This document shows, one piece after another, positions 24,852-33,316 of a DNA stretch of 64,000 nucleotides (positions are counted from its first letter, which is position 1; the number at the start of each line of letters is the position of its first letter). Made by a program: the position numbers and the translations under genes. Location: NCBI RefSeq assembly GCF_005938625.1, contig NZ_VCNJ01000020.1:1-64000 (forward strand), read 5' to 3'. The notes below the pieces were generated by a model. The model ran no database searches and was not told where the DNA came from. It saw only the letters and a program-made list of their open reading frames with translations. Source of the stretch: Pseudomonas fluorescens. Its GTDB lineage: Bacteria; Pseudomonadota; Gammaproteobacteria; Pseudomonadales; Pseudomonadaceae.

Positions 24852-27101
24852 TCAGGATTTGTCGGACGCGTATTCGTAGTTGTAATAGCCGTAACCGCCG
24901 TTGCCGTAGTAGCTGGCGGCACGCTTCTCGACGCCGTTGAACACCGCGCCTTTGAGCTCGATGCCGTTCTGCGCGAAGCGGCGAATGGTCAGTTCGATCT
25001 CCTTGGCCGGGTTCACCCCGAAGCGCGTGACGATCAGGCTGATCCCGGCTTCTCGGCCGACAATCGCCGCATCGGTCACCGCCAGCAGCGGCGGCGTATC
25101 GATGATCACCAGGTCGTAACGCTCGCTCAGCTCGGCGAGCAATTCGCGAAAGTTGGCGTGCATCAACAGCTCGGAAGGATTCGGCGGCACCTGCCCGCGA
25201 CTAATGAAGTGCAGGTTGTCGACTTCGACTTTGTTGATCGCCTGATCGATGCTGCAGCGCTTGACCAGCAGGTCGGACAAACCGTTAGTGATCGGTGTGT
25301 TGAGGGTTTTGTGCAGATGACCTTTGCGCATGTCGGCATCGATCAGCACCACGCGCTGGCCGCTGAGGGCCATGACCGCCGCAAGGTTGGACGAAACAAA
25401 AGTCTTGCCGACTTGCGGGCTCGGCCCGGAAATCATGATGCGGTTGTTGGTCGAATCGAGCCCGGCGAAGTGCAGGCAGGTGCGCAGGCTGCGGATCGAT
25501 TCGATCGACAGATCGGTCGGATTGCGCAGGGCCAGCAGGTACGCCGGCTTGTCGACGCCATCGCGGGCGCGGCCTTTCTTGCTGTCTTCTTCCTCCTGCA
25601 AAGCGCTGTACGGGATCGACGCGTACACCGGCAAACCGAGTTGTTCGATGGCTTCCGGGCCTTCGAGACCACGGCTCAGGGATTTGCGCAGCAGCACCAG
25701 CGCCACACCAACGAAGGCGCCGAAGAATGTGGCAATCAGCACAATCAGGGCTTTTTTCGGTTTGACCGGGCTAGTCAGGTCGACATCCGCCGCATCGACC
25801 AGACGCACGTTACCCACGGCACCCGCGCGGACGATGTCCAGCTCCTGGGATTTGTTCAGCAACTGCGTGTAGATCTGCGAAGCGACTTCGACATCGCGGG
25901 TCAGGTTGAGCAATTCCTGCTGTGTGGCGGGCAGATCGCCGACCTTGCCTTCCAGCGACTTCTGTTGCTGGGTCAACTCACCGATCTGGCTCATCAACGC
26001 ACGATAGGCCGGGTGCTGCCTGGTGAACTTGCGATCCATCTCCGCCTGCTGCATTTTCAGCTCGGAAATCCGCGTTTCCAGGGCCACGGACTGGCCGAGC
26101 ACCGACTGTGTTTCCAGCGAGATGTTCACGGTTTTGCCATGGGTCTGGTAGGCGTTCAGCGCATCGCTGGCCTTGGCCAGATCGCGTTTGACCTGCGGCA
26201 ACTGGCTCTGCAGGAAAGCCAGGCTTTGTGCCGCTTCTGCCGAGGTACGGCGCACGTTCTGATCCACGTACAGGGCGGCGATCTTGTTGAGAATCTTCAC
26301 CGCTTCAGCGGCGTCGCTGCTGGCCAGCGCCAGTTTGATAATCCCCGACTCCTTGCCCTGCTCGGAGATGTCCAGTGCGTCCTGATAACCCTGAATCGTC
26401 ACGATCCGTGGGTTGCGCACCACTTCGAAACGCGTGCCGGGATTCGCCAACAACTGGGTGATTTGCCCTTCTACGCCATCCTGCGCGAAGGCTTCACCAG
26501 CAACGCCTTCTACCAGCAGGTTGTCGTTGTCATCGAGTAACTGGAAGTGCTTCTGTTCGCCGGCGACCAGGGTGAGTTTCTTGCCCAGCAGTTCTTTCGG
26601 CAGATTGAGCCGAGCGAACTCCAGACGCTCACCGCCCCAGGCGTAGCTGTTCAGACCGAAACGCGGTGCAGCGACGCTGGTCTCGGTCTCGCCGCGATAA
26701 CGCCGGGCGAGAAAGCCGCCGATCATCGGGAAGGTATTGGGGGTGACATCGATGTCCAGGCGCAGGTCGTCGACGGTTTTGCCGATCACCGCACGGGATT
26801 TGATGATGCCGATTTCGGTCACCGACGGCGATTGCCCACCGAGCATGCTATTGAGGTCGGAAAATCCGAGCATGTCGTTCTTTTTTGGCTCGACCTGCAC
26901 CAGCGCATTCGCCAGGTAAACGGGCGTGGCCAAAACTGCGTACGCGACACCGGTAACCATGAAGGCGCCGGTGAGCGCGCCGATCAACCATTTCTGGTCG
27001 ATCAAACTGCCGAAGATGCCGAGAAGATCAATACTGTCTTGATCATTGTCGCGGGTGCCGATGACGGACGGTAACTGCATAAGTCTGTTCTTACCATTCA
27101 T
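24852..27101 (-). CDS. wzc: Wzc-like polysaccharide co-polymerase and tyrosine kinase
   Basis: It controls chain length and export with Wza. The 749-residue protein has a Wzz domain between two membrane helices (about residues 35-55 and 445-465), coiled-coil periplasmic stretches, then a cytoplasmic BY-kinase domain. That domain has Walker A GPSPQVGKTF (about 560), Walker A' VVLIDADMRKG and Walker B LVIIDTPPLL. The tail is a tyrosine cluster (YYGNGGYGYYNYEY), the autophosphorylation site. A Met seven codons downstream is an alternative start. The cognate phosphatase gene is just upstream. Confidence 0.95.
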   Translation of the reverse strand: MNGKNRLMQLPSVIGTRDNDQDSIDLLGIFGSLIDQKWLIGALTGAFMVTGVAYAVLATPVYLANALVQVEPKKNDMLGFSDLNSMLGGQSPSVTEIGIIKSRAVIGKTVDDLRLDIDVTPNTFPMIGGFLARRYRGETETSVAAPRFGLNSYAWGGERLEFARLNLPKELLGKKLTLVAGEQKHFQLLDDNDNLLVEGVAGEAFAQDGVEGQITQLLANPGTRFEVVRNPRIVTIQGYQDALDISEQGKESGIIKLALASSDAAEAVKILNKIAALYVDQNVRRTSAEAAQSLAFLQSQLPQVKRDLAKASDALNAYQTHGKTVNISLETQSVLGQSVALETRISELKMQQAEMDRKFTRQHPAYRALMSQIGELTQQQKSLEGKVGDLPATQQELLNLTRDVEVASQIYTQLLNKSQELDIVRAGAVGNVRLVDAADVDLTSPVKPKKALIVLIATFFGAFVGVALVLLRKSLSRGLEGPEAIEQLGLPVYASIPYSALQEEEDSKKGRARDGVDKPAYLLALRNPTDLSIESIRSLRTCLHFAGLDSTNNRIMISGPSPQVGKTFVSSNLAAVMALSGQRVVLIDADMRKGHLHKTLNTPITNGLSDLLVKRCSIDQAINKVEVDNLHFISRGQVPPNPSELLMHANFRELLAELSERYDLVIIDTPPLLAVTDAAIVGREAGISLIVTRFGVNPAKEIELTIRRFAQNGIELKGAVFNGVEKRAASYYGNGGYGYYNYEYASDKS

Positions 27102-27119
27102 TGATCTGAAGAATATTCA

Positions 27120-27560
27120 TCAACGCGCGAGGCGTTGTGCCCATGAGCTAACAGCATCTTCAATCAATGCATGGGCATGAATAAAAGCGGCCTTGCCTTG
27201 ACGATACGGATCTTGTATTTCGCGCTCGCTCTGCCACTTGCCGAGCAGAAATACTTTGCCTCTGGCGTGAGAGGCAATCTTCAATACTTGATTTACATGT
27301 TGTTTTTCCATCACCAGAATCAGGTCTGATTCATTGACGATGTCCGCAGTCAGTTGCCGTGCCGTGAAGCCCTCGGCGCTATGCCCATGGTCTTCCAACA
27401 CTTGGCGGGCGGACGCTTCGACACCCTCGCCGACCCGTGCCGACAGGCCTGCAGAGGAGACCGTGATCGCTGAGGGGGCCAACGCGTTACGCAGCATCAG
27501 TTCTGCCGTCGGACTACGGCATATATTGCCCACGCAAACGACAAGGATCTTTCTGAACAA
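27120..27560 (-). CDS. wzb: Low-molecular-weight protein-tyrosine phosphatase (Wzb-like)
   Basis: Dephosphorylates the tyrosine tail of the Wzc-like kinase, whose cycling is needed for polymer export. The C-x5-R loop is C9-VGNIC-R15 and the general acid lies in the DP pair of IQDPYRQG. A TTG start at 27560 preceded by AGGAAA gives 146 residues (MFRKILVVCVGN), the usual size; an upstream TTG at 27608 would add sixteen odd residues. First gene of the long minus-strand operon; its upstream region carries two copies of the shared motif. Confidence 0.93.
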   Translation of the reverse strand: MFRKILVVCVGNICRSPTAELMLRNALAPSAITVSSAGLSARVGEGVEASARQVLEDHGHSAEGFTARQLTADIVNESDLILVMEKQHVNQVLKIASHARGKVFLLGKWQSEREIQDPYRQGKAAFIHAHALIEDAVSSWAQRLAR

Positions 27561-27712
27561 GGTTTTACTTTCCTGTGTAATGTCAAACGGCCAACATCCC
27601 GAGAGCAATTGAATGAACCCTCAAGATCTTTCTTCACTCGGAAATAGATTCGCCCTGTTAGTACCGAAGCATTAAGTACCACAGCGTTTAAAAGCCCCCC
27701 AACCACAATTAG

Positions 27713-27727
27713 CGGACTAAAAATAAC
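27713..27727 (+). promoter_or_regulatory. Shared exopolysaccharide-locus motif, copy 3
   Basis: CGGACTAAAAATAAC, 153 bases upstream of the proposed wzb start. It matches copy 2 at 14 of 15 positions. Confidence 0.45.
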
Positions 27728-27750
27728 TGTGATTTTCGCTTGATTGTTTT

Positions 27751-27765
27751 CCGACAAAAAATAAC
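27751..27765 (+). promoter_or_regulatory. Shared exopolysaccharide-locus motif, copy 4
   Basis: CCGACAAAAAATAAC, 191 bases upstream of wzb and 90 bases upstream of the glycoside hydrolase start. It matches copy 2 at 14 of 15 positions and begins 38 bases after the start of copy 3. Confidence 0.45.
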
Positions 27766-27854
27766 ATTCGCGCACTAAGTGCCATCACCTCACTCGAAAA
27801 TTGAGCAACGAGATAATTTATTCGCAGTTGTCACTTCTCTTCGGGAGAGCAGAC

Positions 27855-28811
27855 ATGAAAACAACACATCTCAAAAAACTCGGCGCATTGGCACTGATGG
27901 TGGCCGGGGCTACGACTCAGGTTCACGCCAGCGAACTGTTTCCCAACCTTCCGGCCAAGAACATCGGCGTACAAGTGAAGATCCAGAACTTCACGGCCGC
28001 CGACGCCGCGCAGATCAAATCGGCAGGCTTCGGTTTTGTCCGCTTCGGTGTGTGGAGCGACAGCCTGACGGCCAAGGCTTATCAGAAACAGGTCAGCGAT
28101 GCCTTTGCGGCGGCGCAATCTGCGGGCCTGCCGGTGCTGCTCACGGTGCGCGCGATCAAGGCGTTGCCGGCCACATCGAGCGCAGAGCTGAGCACTGCCG
28201 GTGAAGGCTTCGCTAAAGCTGTGACCGGGCTGCAACAGTCATACAGCGCGCAACTGGTGGCGATCGAGTTATGGAATGAACCGGACCTGGAAACCTACTG
28301 GCCGACGCGCAATTTCGACACCACGTTTGTGCCGTTCATGAGCGGCGTGTGCAAGGCGCTGCAGGAGCAACCGCCATCGACGCCGGTGATCGGTTACGGA
28401 TTCGCCCGTCCGCCTAGCGCAGGCTCGGCTTCGACCGTGGCGCTGAGCCGCATCGTCAGCGAATACCCCAAATGCCTGAGTGGCGTGTCCTATCACCCCT
28501 ACGGCATGACGGCTACGCAGATCAGCAACGCGCAGAACTTTATTCAGCAGAACTTTCATGTGCCCGGGATCATCAGTGAGTGGGGTATCTCGGCACTGGC
28601 CTCCAACGGCGGGCCTGAAGGCCAAGCGAGCAAGATCAACGCGTTTATTGGCGATGTTAAAAAACTCAAGATTCCGCTGACTTCCATCTACGAATGGAAG
28701 AACAGTGATTCCGGCAGTAACGATCGCGAGAAGAACTTCGGCCTACTGACCTCCGACGGTCAGCCGAAACCGGCGCGCATGTCGGTCGAAGCCCTGTTGA
28801 ACGCCGAGTAG
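27855..28811 (+). CDS. Secreted glycoside hydrolase (GH39/GH5-like, clan A)
   Basis: The start at 27855 has GGGAGA before it. The 318-residue protein has a signal peptide ending QVHA, then a TIM-barrel pattern. The acid/base is E142 in ELWNEPDLE and the nucleophile E242 in IISEWG, the two glutamates of clan A hydrolases; PslG of P. aeruginosa is a comparable exopolysaccharide-locus enzyme. It is divergent from wzb and shares the motif-bearing gap. It probably trims or degrades the polymer in the periplasm, affecting chain length or release. Exact GH family is unsure. Confidence 0.82.
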   Translation: MKTTHLKKLGALALMVAGATTQVHASELFPNLPAKNIGVQVKIQNFTAADAAQIKSAGFGFVRFGVWSDSLTAKAYQKQVSDAFAAAQSAGLPVLLTVRAIKALPATSSAELSTAGEGFAKAVTGLQQSYSAQLVAIELWNEPDLETYWPTRNFDTTFVPFMSGVCKALQEQPPSTPVIGYGFARPPSAGSASTVALSRIVSEYPKCLSGVSYHPYGMTATQISNAQNFIQQNFHVPGIISEWGISALASNGGPEGQASKINAFIGDVKKLKIPLTSIYEWKNSDSGSNDREKNFGLLTSDGQPKPARMSVEALLNAE

Positions 28812-28820
28812 TCCCTGCAC

Positions 28821-28850
28821 AACCGACCTGTACGCAGGTCGGTTGCTTTG
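28821..28850 (+). terminator. Stem-loop after the glycoside hydrolase
   Basis: AACCGACCTG, TACG loop and CAGGTCGGTT form a perfect 10-bp stem 9 bases after the stop. The T-tract behind it is short, so termination may be partial. Confidence 0.65.
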
Positions 28851-29013
28851 AACCTGTTGGCCGTTTTGGCATCGTATTCATCGATACCGCGCCCCGCCTT
28901 TCAAACAATCGTTTTCAGGATGTTGCCGCAGGGGCCATCGATACACGCACCTACCCTTGAGTGGCCGTCAGCGCTCGGGTAATGTCATCAGACCCATAGG
29001 ACAGAGCACGCCC

Positions 29014-29940
29014 ATGACTTCCAAGCTGGAACAACTCAAACAATTCACCACCGTAGTTGCCGACACCGGCGACTTCGAAGCGATCGCCCGGGTCAAACCG
29101 GTCGACGCCACCACCAACCCTTCCCTGCTGCTCAAAGCGGCGGCCATTCCGGCCTACGCCGAGTTGCTGAACGCTTGCGTCAGCGACTGCAAGGGCGATG
29201 TCGGCCTCGCCAGCGACCGTTTCGGCGTCGCGGTGGGCCAGGAAATTCTCAAAGTCATCCCGGGCCGTATCTCCACCGAAGTGGATGCACGCCTGTCGTT
29301 CGACAAGGACGCCGTACTGAAACGCGCGCATCGCTTGATCGAGCTGTACGACAAGGCCGGCATTGGCCGTGATCGCGTACTGATCAAGATCGCCTCGACC
29401 TGGGAAGGCATCCGCGCCGCCGAAGTGCTTGAGAAGGAAGGCATCCAGACCAACCTGACCCTGCTGTTCTCCTTCGCTCAGGCCGCCGCTTGCGCTGACG
29501 CTGGCGTGTTCCTGATTTCGCCATTCGTGGGCCGCATCTACGACTGGTACAAGAAGGCCAACGGCAACGACTACACCGGTGCTGATGATCCGGGCGTACA
29601 GTCGGTCACCCGTATCTACAACTACTACAAGGCCAATGACTACAAGACTGTGGTCATGGGCGCGAGCTTCCGCAACCTCAACCAGATCGAGCAACTGGCC
29701 GGCTGTGACCGTCTGACCATCAGCCCGGACCTGATCGACAAACTGGCGGCAGATTCCGGCAAGCTGGAGCGCAAACTGGCCCCGGGCAACGCCGGTGAAG
29801 CCCGTCTGAGCCTCAACGAAGCGCAATTCCGCTGGTTGTCCAACGAAGACGCAATGGCCACCGAGAAACTGGCTGAGGGCATTCGTCAGTTTGCTCGCGA
29901 CCAGGAGAAGCTTGAGGCGCTGTTGCAGGCCAAGCTGTGA
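29014..29940 (+). CDS. tal: Transaldolase
   Basis: A pentose-phosphate pathway enzyme moving a dihydroxyacetone unit between sugar phosphates. The 308-residue protein opens [20 protein letters not shown] and has [12 protein letters not shown] (31-42), the Schiff-base lysine K125 in [11 protein letters not shown] and [10 protein letters not shown]. The start at 29014 matches the family N-terminus; an in-frame upstream start is not conserved. An intrinsic terminator follows. It opens a core-genome block whose order matches P. aeruginosa. Confidence 0.96.
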   Translation: MTSKLEQLKQFTTVVADTGDFEAIARVKPVDATTNPSLLLKAAAIPAYAELLNACVSDCKGDVGLASDRFGVAVGQEILKVIPGRISTEVDARLSFDKDAVLKRAHRLIELYDKAGIGRDRVLIKIASTWEGIRAAEVLEKEGIQTNLTLLFSFAQAAACADAGVFLISPFVGRIYDWYKKANGNDYTGADDPGVQSVTRIYNYYKANDYKTVVMGASFRNLNQIEQLAGCDRLTISPDLIDKLAADSGKLERKLAPGNAGEARLSLNEAQFRWLSNEDAMATEKLAEGIRQFARDQEKLEALLQAKL

Positions 29941-29957
29941 TTTGAGTGGGTGAAATG

Positions 29958-29992
29958 AAAAAGGGCGAATCCTGGTGGATTCGCCCTTTTTT
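29958..29992. terminator. Intrinsic terminator after tal
   Basis: AAAAAGGGCGAATCC, loop TGGT, GGATTCGCCCTTTTTT: a strong stem with A- and T-runs on both sides. Confidence 0.9.
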
Positions 29993-30030
29993 ATGGCTGC
30001 TGGATAATTCTAGTGTTCTTGCGACCGCTT

Positions 30031-30104
30031 TCGCGAGCAAGCTCGCTCCCACAAGGGGATTTGTGAACGACGCTGATCCAGTGTGGGAGCGAGCTTGCTC
30101 GCGA
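30031..30104. repeat. REP pair, GTGGGAGCGAGC type
   Basis: Two inverted REP cores (30031-30053 and 30082-30104) with a 28-base spacer, between convergent tal and rssC. Confidence 0.85.
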
Positions 30105-30137
30105 AGGGGCCAGCCCAGACAACATCACTTCATGAGA

Positions 30138-30620
30138 TCAATGCCGCTCGAGGGCATTCACCAGGTCATGAAACGCTTCACGATTGGAATCGTTGAGGCC
30201 CATGAGGATCTTGTGCGCTTCGAGCACCTTGATCCGCACGACTTCTTCCGACTGGTCCTGATCCGGCAGGTCGTCCAGGCACTCCGGGCACGGCACCGGG
30301 TGGTTGACGATGTTGAACACCTGCTCGAAACCCATCGATTGCAACAGACGAGTGATGTCTTCGTGGGTGGTGACGACAGTCGGCAACAGGCCGACCTTCT
30401 GCCGCGACAGGATCGACAGTTTGGCCAACAGGCCCAACGTCGTGCTGTCGATGCTGCGGGTTTCGGTCAAATCGATCACGATCGCGTTGAAATTCAGCGC
30501 GGTGAAGATTTTCTCAATAGTCGCATCCAACGCCGAACACAGGGTCAGGCGAACTTCACCGACGAACTTCAGGACGAAGGTGCCGTCCTGCTCGGCGAAC
30601 TGGATTCTACCGGTACTCAT
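30138..30620 (-). CDS. rssC: STAS-domain anti-sigma antagonist (RssC-like)
   Basis: A 160-residue protein with an N-terminal STAS domain; the phosphorylatable serine is S59 in SIDSTTLGLLAKL. A C-terminal extension has CPEC and a helix ending ALERH, not part of a basic STAS domain. Its ATG overlaps the stop of the PP2C response regulator by one base (TAATG), so the two are translationally coupled and probably a partner-switch pair: the phosphatase dephosphorylates the STAS serine. The gene pair is conserved beside tal and mlaA in Pseudomonas. The symbol is used by homology and is not certain. Confidence 0.8.
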   Translation of the reverse strand: MSTGRIQFAEQDGTFVLKFVGEVRLTLCSALDATIEKIFTALNFNAIVIDLTETRSIDSTTLGLLAKLSILSRQKVGLLPTVVTTHEDITRLLQSMGFEQVFNIVNHPVPCPECLDDLPDQDQSEEVVRIKVLEAHKILMGLNDSNREAFHDLVNALERH

Positions 30621-31801
30621 TAAAGATTCCTGCTCAACACCAACAGGGCGATATCATCCGGCATCTCCCCTAGCGTGGCCAATCCAAACACTTGCCGCAG
30701 ACCATCCAGGCTGCCGCCCGCCGACTTCACCCGTTGAGGCAAAGCGGCTTCTTTTTCTTTGAGCGTAGGTTCTGGCAAAAGATCCAGAATGCCATCCGAC
30801 ATCAGCGTCAGGCTGAACGTCGGCGGCAGCTCAAGCACGTGGTCTTCGTAGGTGGCTTCATTGAAGAGCCCCACCGGCAGACCACGCCCTTCGAGATAAC
30901 GAACACTGTCAGGCGTGTACAACACAGGCAACGGCAGATGGCCGCCGATGCTATAGGTCAACAAACCGGTCTCCTCGTCGATGACTCCACCGACCATTGT
31001 GACGTGTTTACCCAGCTTACAACTGATCAGCCCCCGGTTGATATGACCAAGGACTTCCGAAGGCTTGAATTCCGGCAAGGTGCCGTTGCGCTTGGATTCG
31101 AACAGCAAGCGCGTGGTCATGAACTTCAGCAGCACGGTGACAAAGGCTGAGGAGGCGCCATGACCGGATACATCCGCCAGGTAAAAGGCGACCCGGCGCT
31201 CGTCTACACGGAAATAGTCGACAAAATCACCCGACAGGTACAACGACGGGATGATCTGGTGCGCGAACTTGAACTCGTCAATGCTCCACGGGCTTTCCGG
31301 CAGCATGTTCATCTGCACCTGGCGACCGGCGTTCTGGTCTTCCTGGAGCAGGTTCAGGCTGGCCTCAAGCTCGCGGTTGGCCTTTTCCAGCTTCTCGCGG
31401 TAGCGCTGGTTTTCCAGCAGCAGGCGCGCACGATCCAGGGCCCGGCGCACAGAGTGCTCGAGCACAGCCAGATCTTCGAGAGGCTTGATCAGGTAGTCCG
31501 CCGCGCCCAGGCGCAGGGCTTCGACCGCGTCGTTCATCACGCCGGCACCCGACACCACGATCACCGGCGTCTGCGGTGACCGCTCGGTAACCTGACGGAT
31601 CAGTTCGAGACCGCCCATCTGCGGCATGCGCAGATCGCAGATGACCAGGTCGGGCGTGTCTTGCTCGAATACCTGAAGACCCTGTTGGCCGTTGCTGGCC
31701 TGCAGGACGCTGAAACCACTGTCTTCCAAGTAGGCCGCGAGGCTCGCGCGCACTACTTCGTCATCATCGATTATCAGCAGCGTGGCACTGGTTTTTGGCA
31801 T
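30620..31801 (-). CDS. rssB: Response regulator with PP2C/SpoIIE phosphatase (RssB-like)
   Basis: The start at 31801 (MPKTSATLLIIDDDEVVR) gives 393 residues. The N-terminal receiver has D12-D14, the phospho-acceptor D56 in LVICDLRMP and the later Thr/Lys blocks; a coiled-coil linker (residues about 130-170) follows. The C-terminal PP2C domain keeps its metal-binding acids: GDFVDYF, ADVSGHG, MSDGILD and DDIALLVL. E. coli RssB has a degenerate phosphatase and delivers RpoS to ClpXP; here the domain looks active and an STAS gene is coupled to it. Either RpoS turnover or a partner-switch role is possible. Confidence 0.85.
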   Translation of the reverse strand: MPKTSATLLIIDDDEVVRASLAAYLEDSGFSVLQASNGQQGLQVFEQDTPDLVICDLRMPQMGGLELIRQVTERSPQTPVIVVSGAGVMNDAVEALRLGAADYLIKPLEDLAVLEHSVRRALDRARLLLENQRYREKLEKANRELEASLNLLQEDQNAGRQVQMNMLPESPWSIDEFKFAHQIIPSLYLSGDFVDYFRVDERRVAFYLADVSGHGASSAFVTVLLKFMTTRLLFESKRNGTLPEFKPSEVLGHINRGLISCKLGKHVTMVGGVIDEETGLLTYSIGGHLPLPVLYTPDSVRYLEGRGLPVGLFNEATYEDHVLELPPTFSLTLMSDGILDLLPEPTLKEKEAALPQRVKSAGGSLDGLRQVFGLATLGEMPDDIALLVLSRNL

Positions 31802-32076
31802 GTGGGCAAACGGCGCCAGAATTAGGTTGGCGTAGTTGGCGGGGCATCGGGCCCTGCGCAGACTACTGGATTCGCTTTCTAGCCTCTCTGCTGCACCGCT
31901 TTCGAGCATTGGCTGCAAACGCGGTTACACCAGAGGTGCCCTTCTAAGGCGCAGACGGTACTCCCATCCGCAGAGCGTTTCAAGCATGCGCCGATGGTCG
32001 CTTGACGACTTTACTTGTCAAATCACCGAGAGTTATAAGAACAGCTCAAACCGTAACCCAATGGAAGGACGAACCT

Positions 32077-32376
32077 ATGAGTCAAACCAGTCGGGACTAC
32101 AGCGAAAAGCGCGATTTCATCCGCATGCGGGTCGATGCCGATGTCGTGTTGATTCATGAAGGAGATGAGGTTTCAGGGGTGTGCATCGACCTCTCCAGCA
32201 GCGGCATGCAGGTCGAAGCGCCGCGCCAGTTCGCGGTCGGCGACCGTTTGAGCGTGCGGATCGACTCTGAACACGCAGCGTTAAGTGGGCTTGAAGCAGA
32301 GACCGAAGTGGTCTGGGTCAGACCACAGGATGGCGGCGGCCAGAAGCTCGGCCTGACCATCCTGAAGATGAAATAG
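32077..32376 (+). CDS. PilZ-domain c-di-GMP-binding protein, 99 aa
   Basis: A single-domain PilZ protein. It has the arginine block KRDFIRMR (R-x3-R type) near residue 12 and DLSSSGMQV (D-x-S-x2-G), both c-di-GMP contacts, so binding is expected. The start at 32077 has AAGGA before it; the longer open frame is rejected. It is divergent from the RssB-like gene. The target is unknown; similar small PilZ proteins relay c-di-GMP to motility or exopolysaccharide machinery. Confidence 0.9.
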   Translation: MSQTSRDYSEKRDFIRMRVDADVVLIHEGDEVSGVCIDLSSSGMQVEAPRQFAVGDRLSVRIDSEHAALSGLEAETEVVWVRPQDGGGQKLGLTILKMK

Positions 32377-32384
32377 CTGCACAC

Positions 32385-32411
32385 AAAAAAGGCGACCCGG
32401 AGGTCGCCTTT
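32385..32411. terminator. Bidirectional terminator between PilZ gene and mlaA
   Basis: GGCGACC, loop CGGA, GGTCGCC flanked by AAAAAA and TTT; serves two convergent genes. Confidence 0.85.
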
Positions 32412-32428
32412 GTCTTTACCGGTCGAGA

Positions 32429-33118
32429 TTAAAAATCGTCTTCGACCTGGCCATCCTTCACTTTGAACTCGCGGTTCTGCAAGTAAGCGTTGCGGATGAA
32501 GGTGTACTTGTCACCACTGATCAGCTTCTCGCTCGACAGCAGGCTGGCGCGGGTGTCGACGATGTTCAGACCAAAGATCGAATTACGCACCGGCACATCG
32601 TTGATGTAGCGGTACATGCCGGTGTAGCTGTCGACGTACTTGGACGGCGCGTCACGCAGGGTGCTTGGGCCCATCAGCGGCAGCATCACGTACGGACCGC
32701 TGCCCACGCCCCAGTAACCGAGAGTCTGACCGAAGTCTTCATCGCTGCGATTCAGGCCCATTTTAGTGCCGACATCGAAGAAACCGAGCAGGCCGAAGGT
32801 AGTGTTGAAAATCAGGCGGGCGGTGTCGACGCCAGCGGCAGCCGGTTTGGCTTGCAGGATGTTGTTCGCCAGGTTGGTGACGTCACCGACGTTGCGGAAC
32901 ATGTTGTGAATGCCGTCTTCGAGAAACTGCGGTGTGACGAATTCATAGCCCTGCGCCAATGGTTTCAGCGCATAGGTGTCGACGAAGTCGTTGAACTGGA
33001 AGATTGGACGGTTAACACTTTCCCAAGGGTCTTCTTCCGTTGCCGCCTGAGTGGCAAACGGAGCCAGCAATAGACTGGCACATACACATAGCTGAGCGAG
33101 CGGATTGCTCCAGCGCAT
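32429..33118 (-). CDS. mlaA: MlaA (VacJ) outer-membrane lipid-asymmetry protein
   Basis: A 229-residue protein that removes phospholipids from the outer leaflet of the outer membrane and hands them to MlaC. The signal peptide (MRWSNPLAQLCVCASLLLAPFATQA without the lipobox pattern) is followed by DPWESVNRPIFQFND, the family hallmark, and NTTFGLLGFFDVGTKMG. The usual lipidation Cys at the signal end is not seen; the Cys residues inside the hydrophobic core are at the wrong place. Position beside the PilZ gene is conserved. Membership is certain; membrane anchoring may be without a lipid. Confidence 0.92.
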   Translation of the reverse strand: MRWSNPLAQLCVCASLLLAPFATQAATEEDPWESVNRPIFQFNDFVDTYALKPLAQGYEFVTPQFLEDGIHNMFRNVGDVTNLANNILQAKPAAAGVDTARLIFNTTFGLLGFFDVGTKMGLNRSDEDFGQTLGYWGVGSGPYVMLPLMGPSTLRDAPSKYVDSYTGMYRYINDVPVRNSIFGLNIVDTRASLLSSEKLISGDKYTFIRNAYLQNREFKVKDGQVEDDF

Positions 33119-33316
33119 AGAAAAACTCCTTGGAATGGTACTGTCGCGGACATCTGGGCCCGGGTATTCAGGCCGCTAGTATAAGCGTAAAAGCCCGTTT
33201 GGACAGTCTGCGCAATGCAGCAGTCTGTAGGACGCTTCTCGCGTCGCCGTTCACACAGCTGTCATCCAACTGTCACCGGCACAGCCTAGCCTGATCGTTA
33301 TTTCAGGGACGTTGCC

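Noticed and set aside
22817..24940. A 707-codon plus-strand open frame over the pyruvyltransferase, GT4 and wzc genes
   Set aside because: Spans three well-supported minus-strand genes and shows no family motif; a codon-bias shadow.
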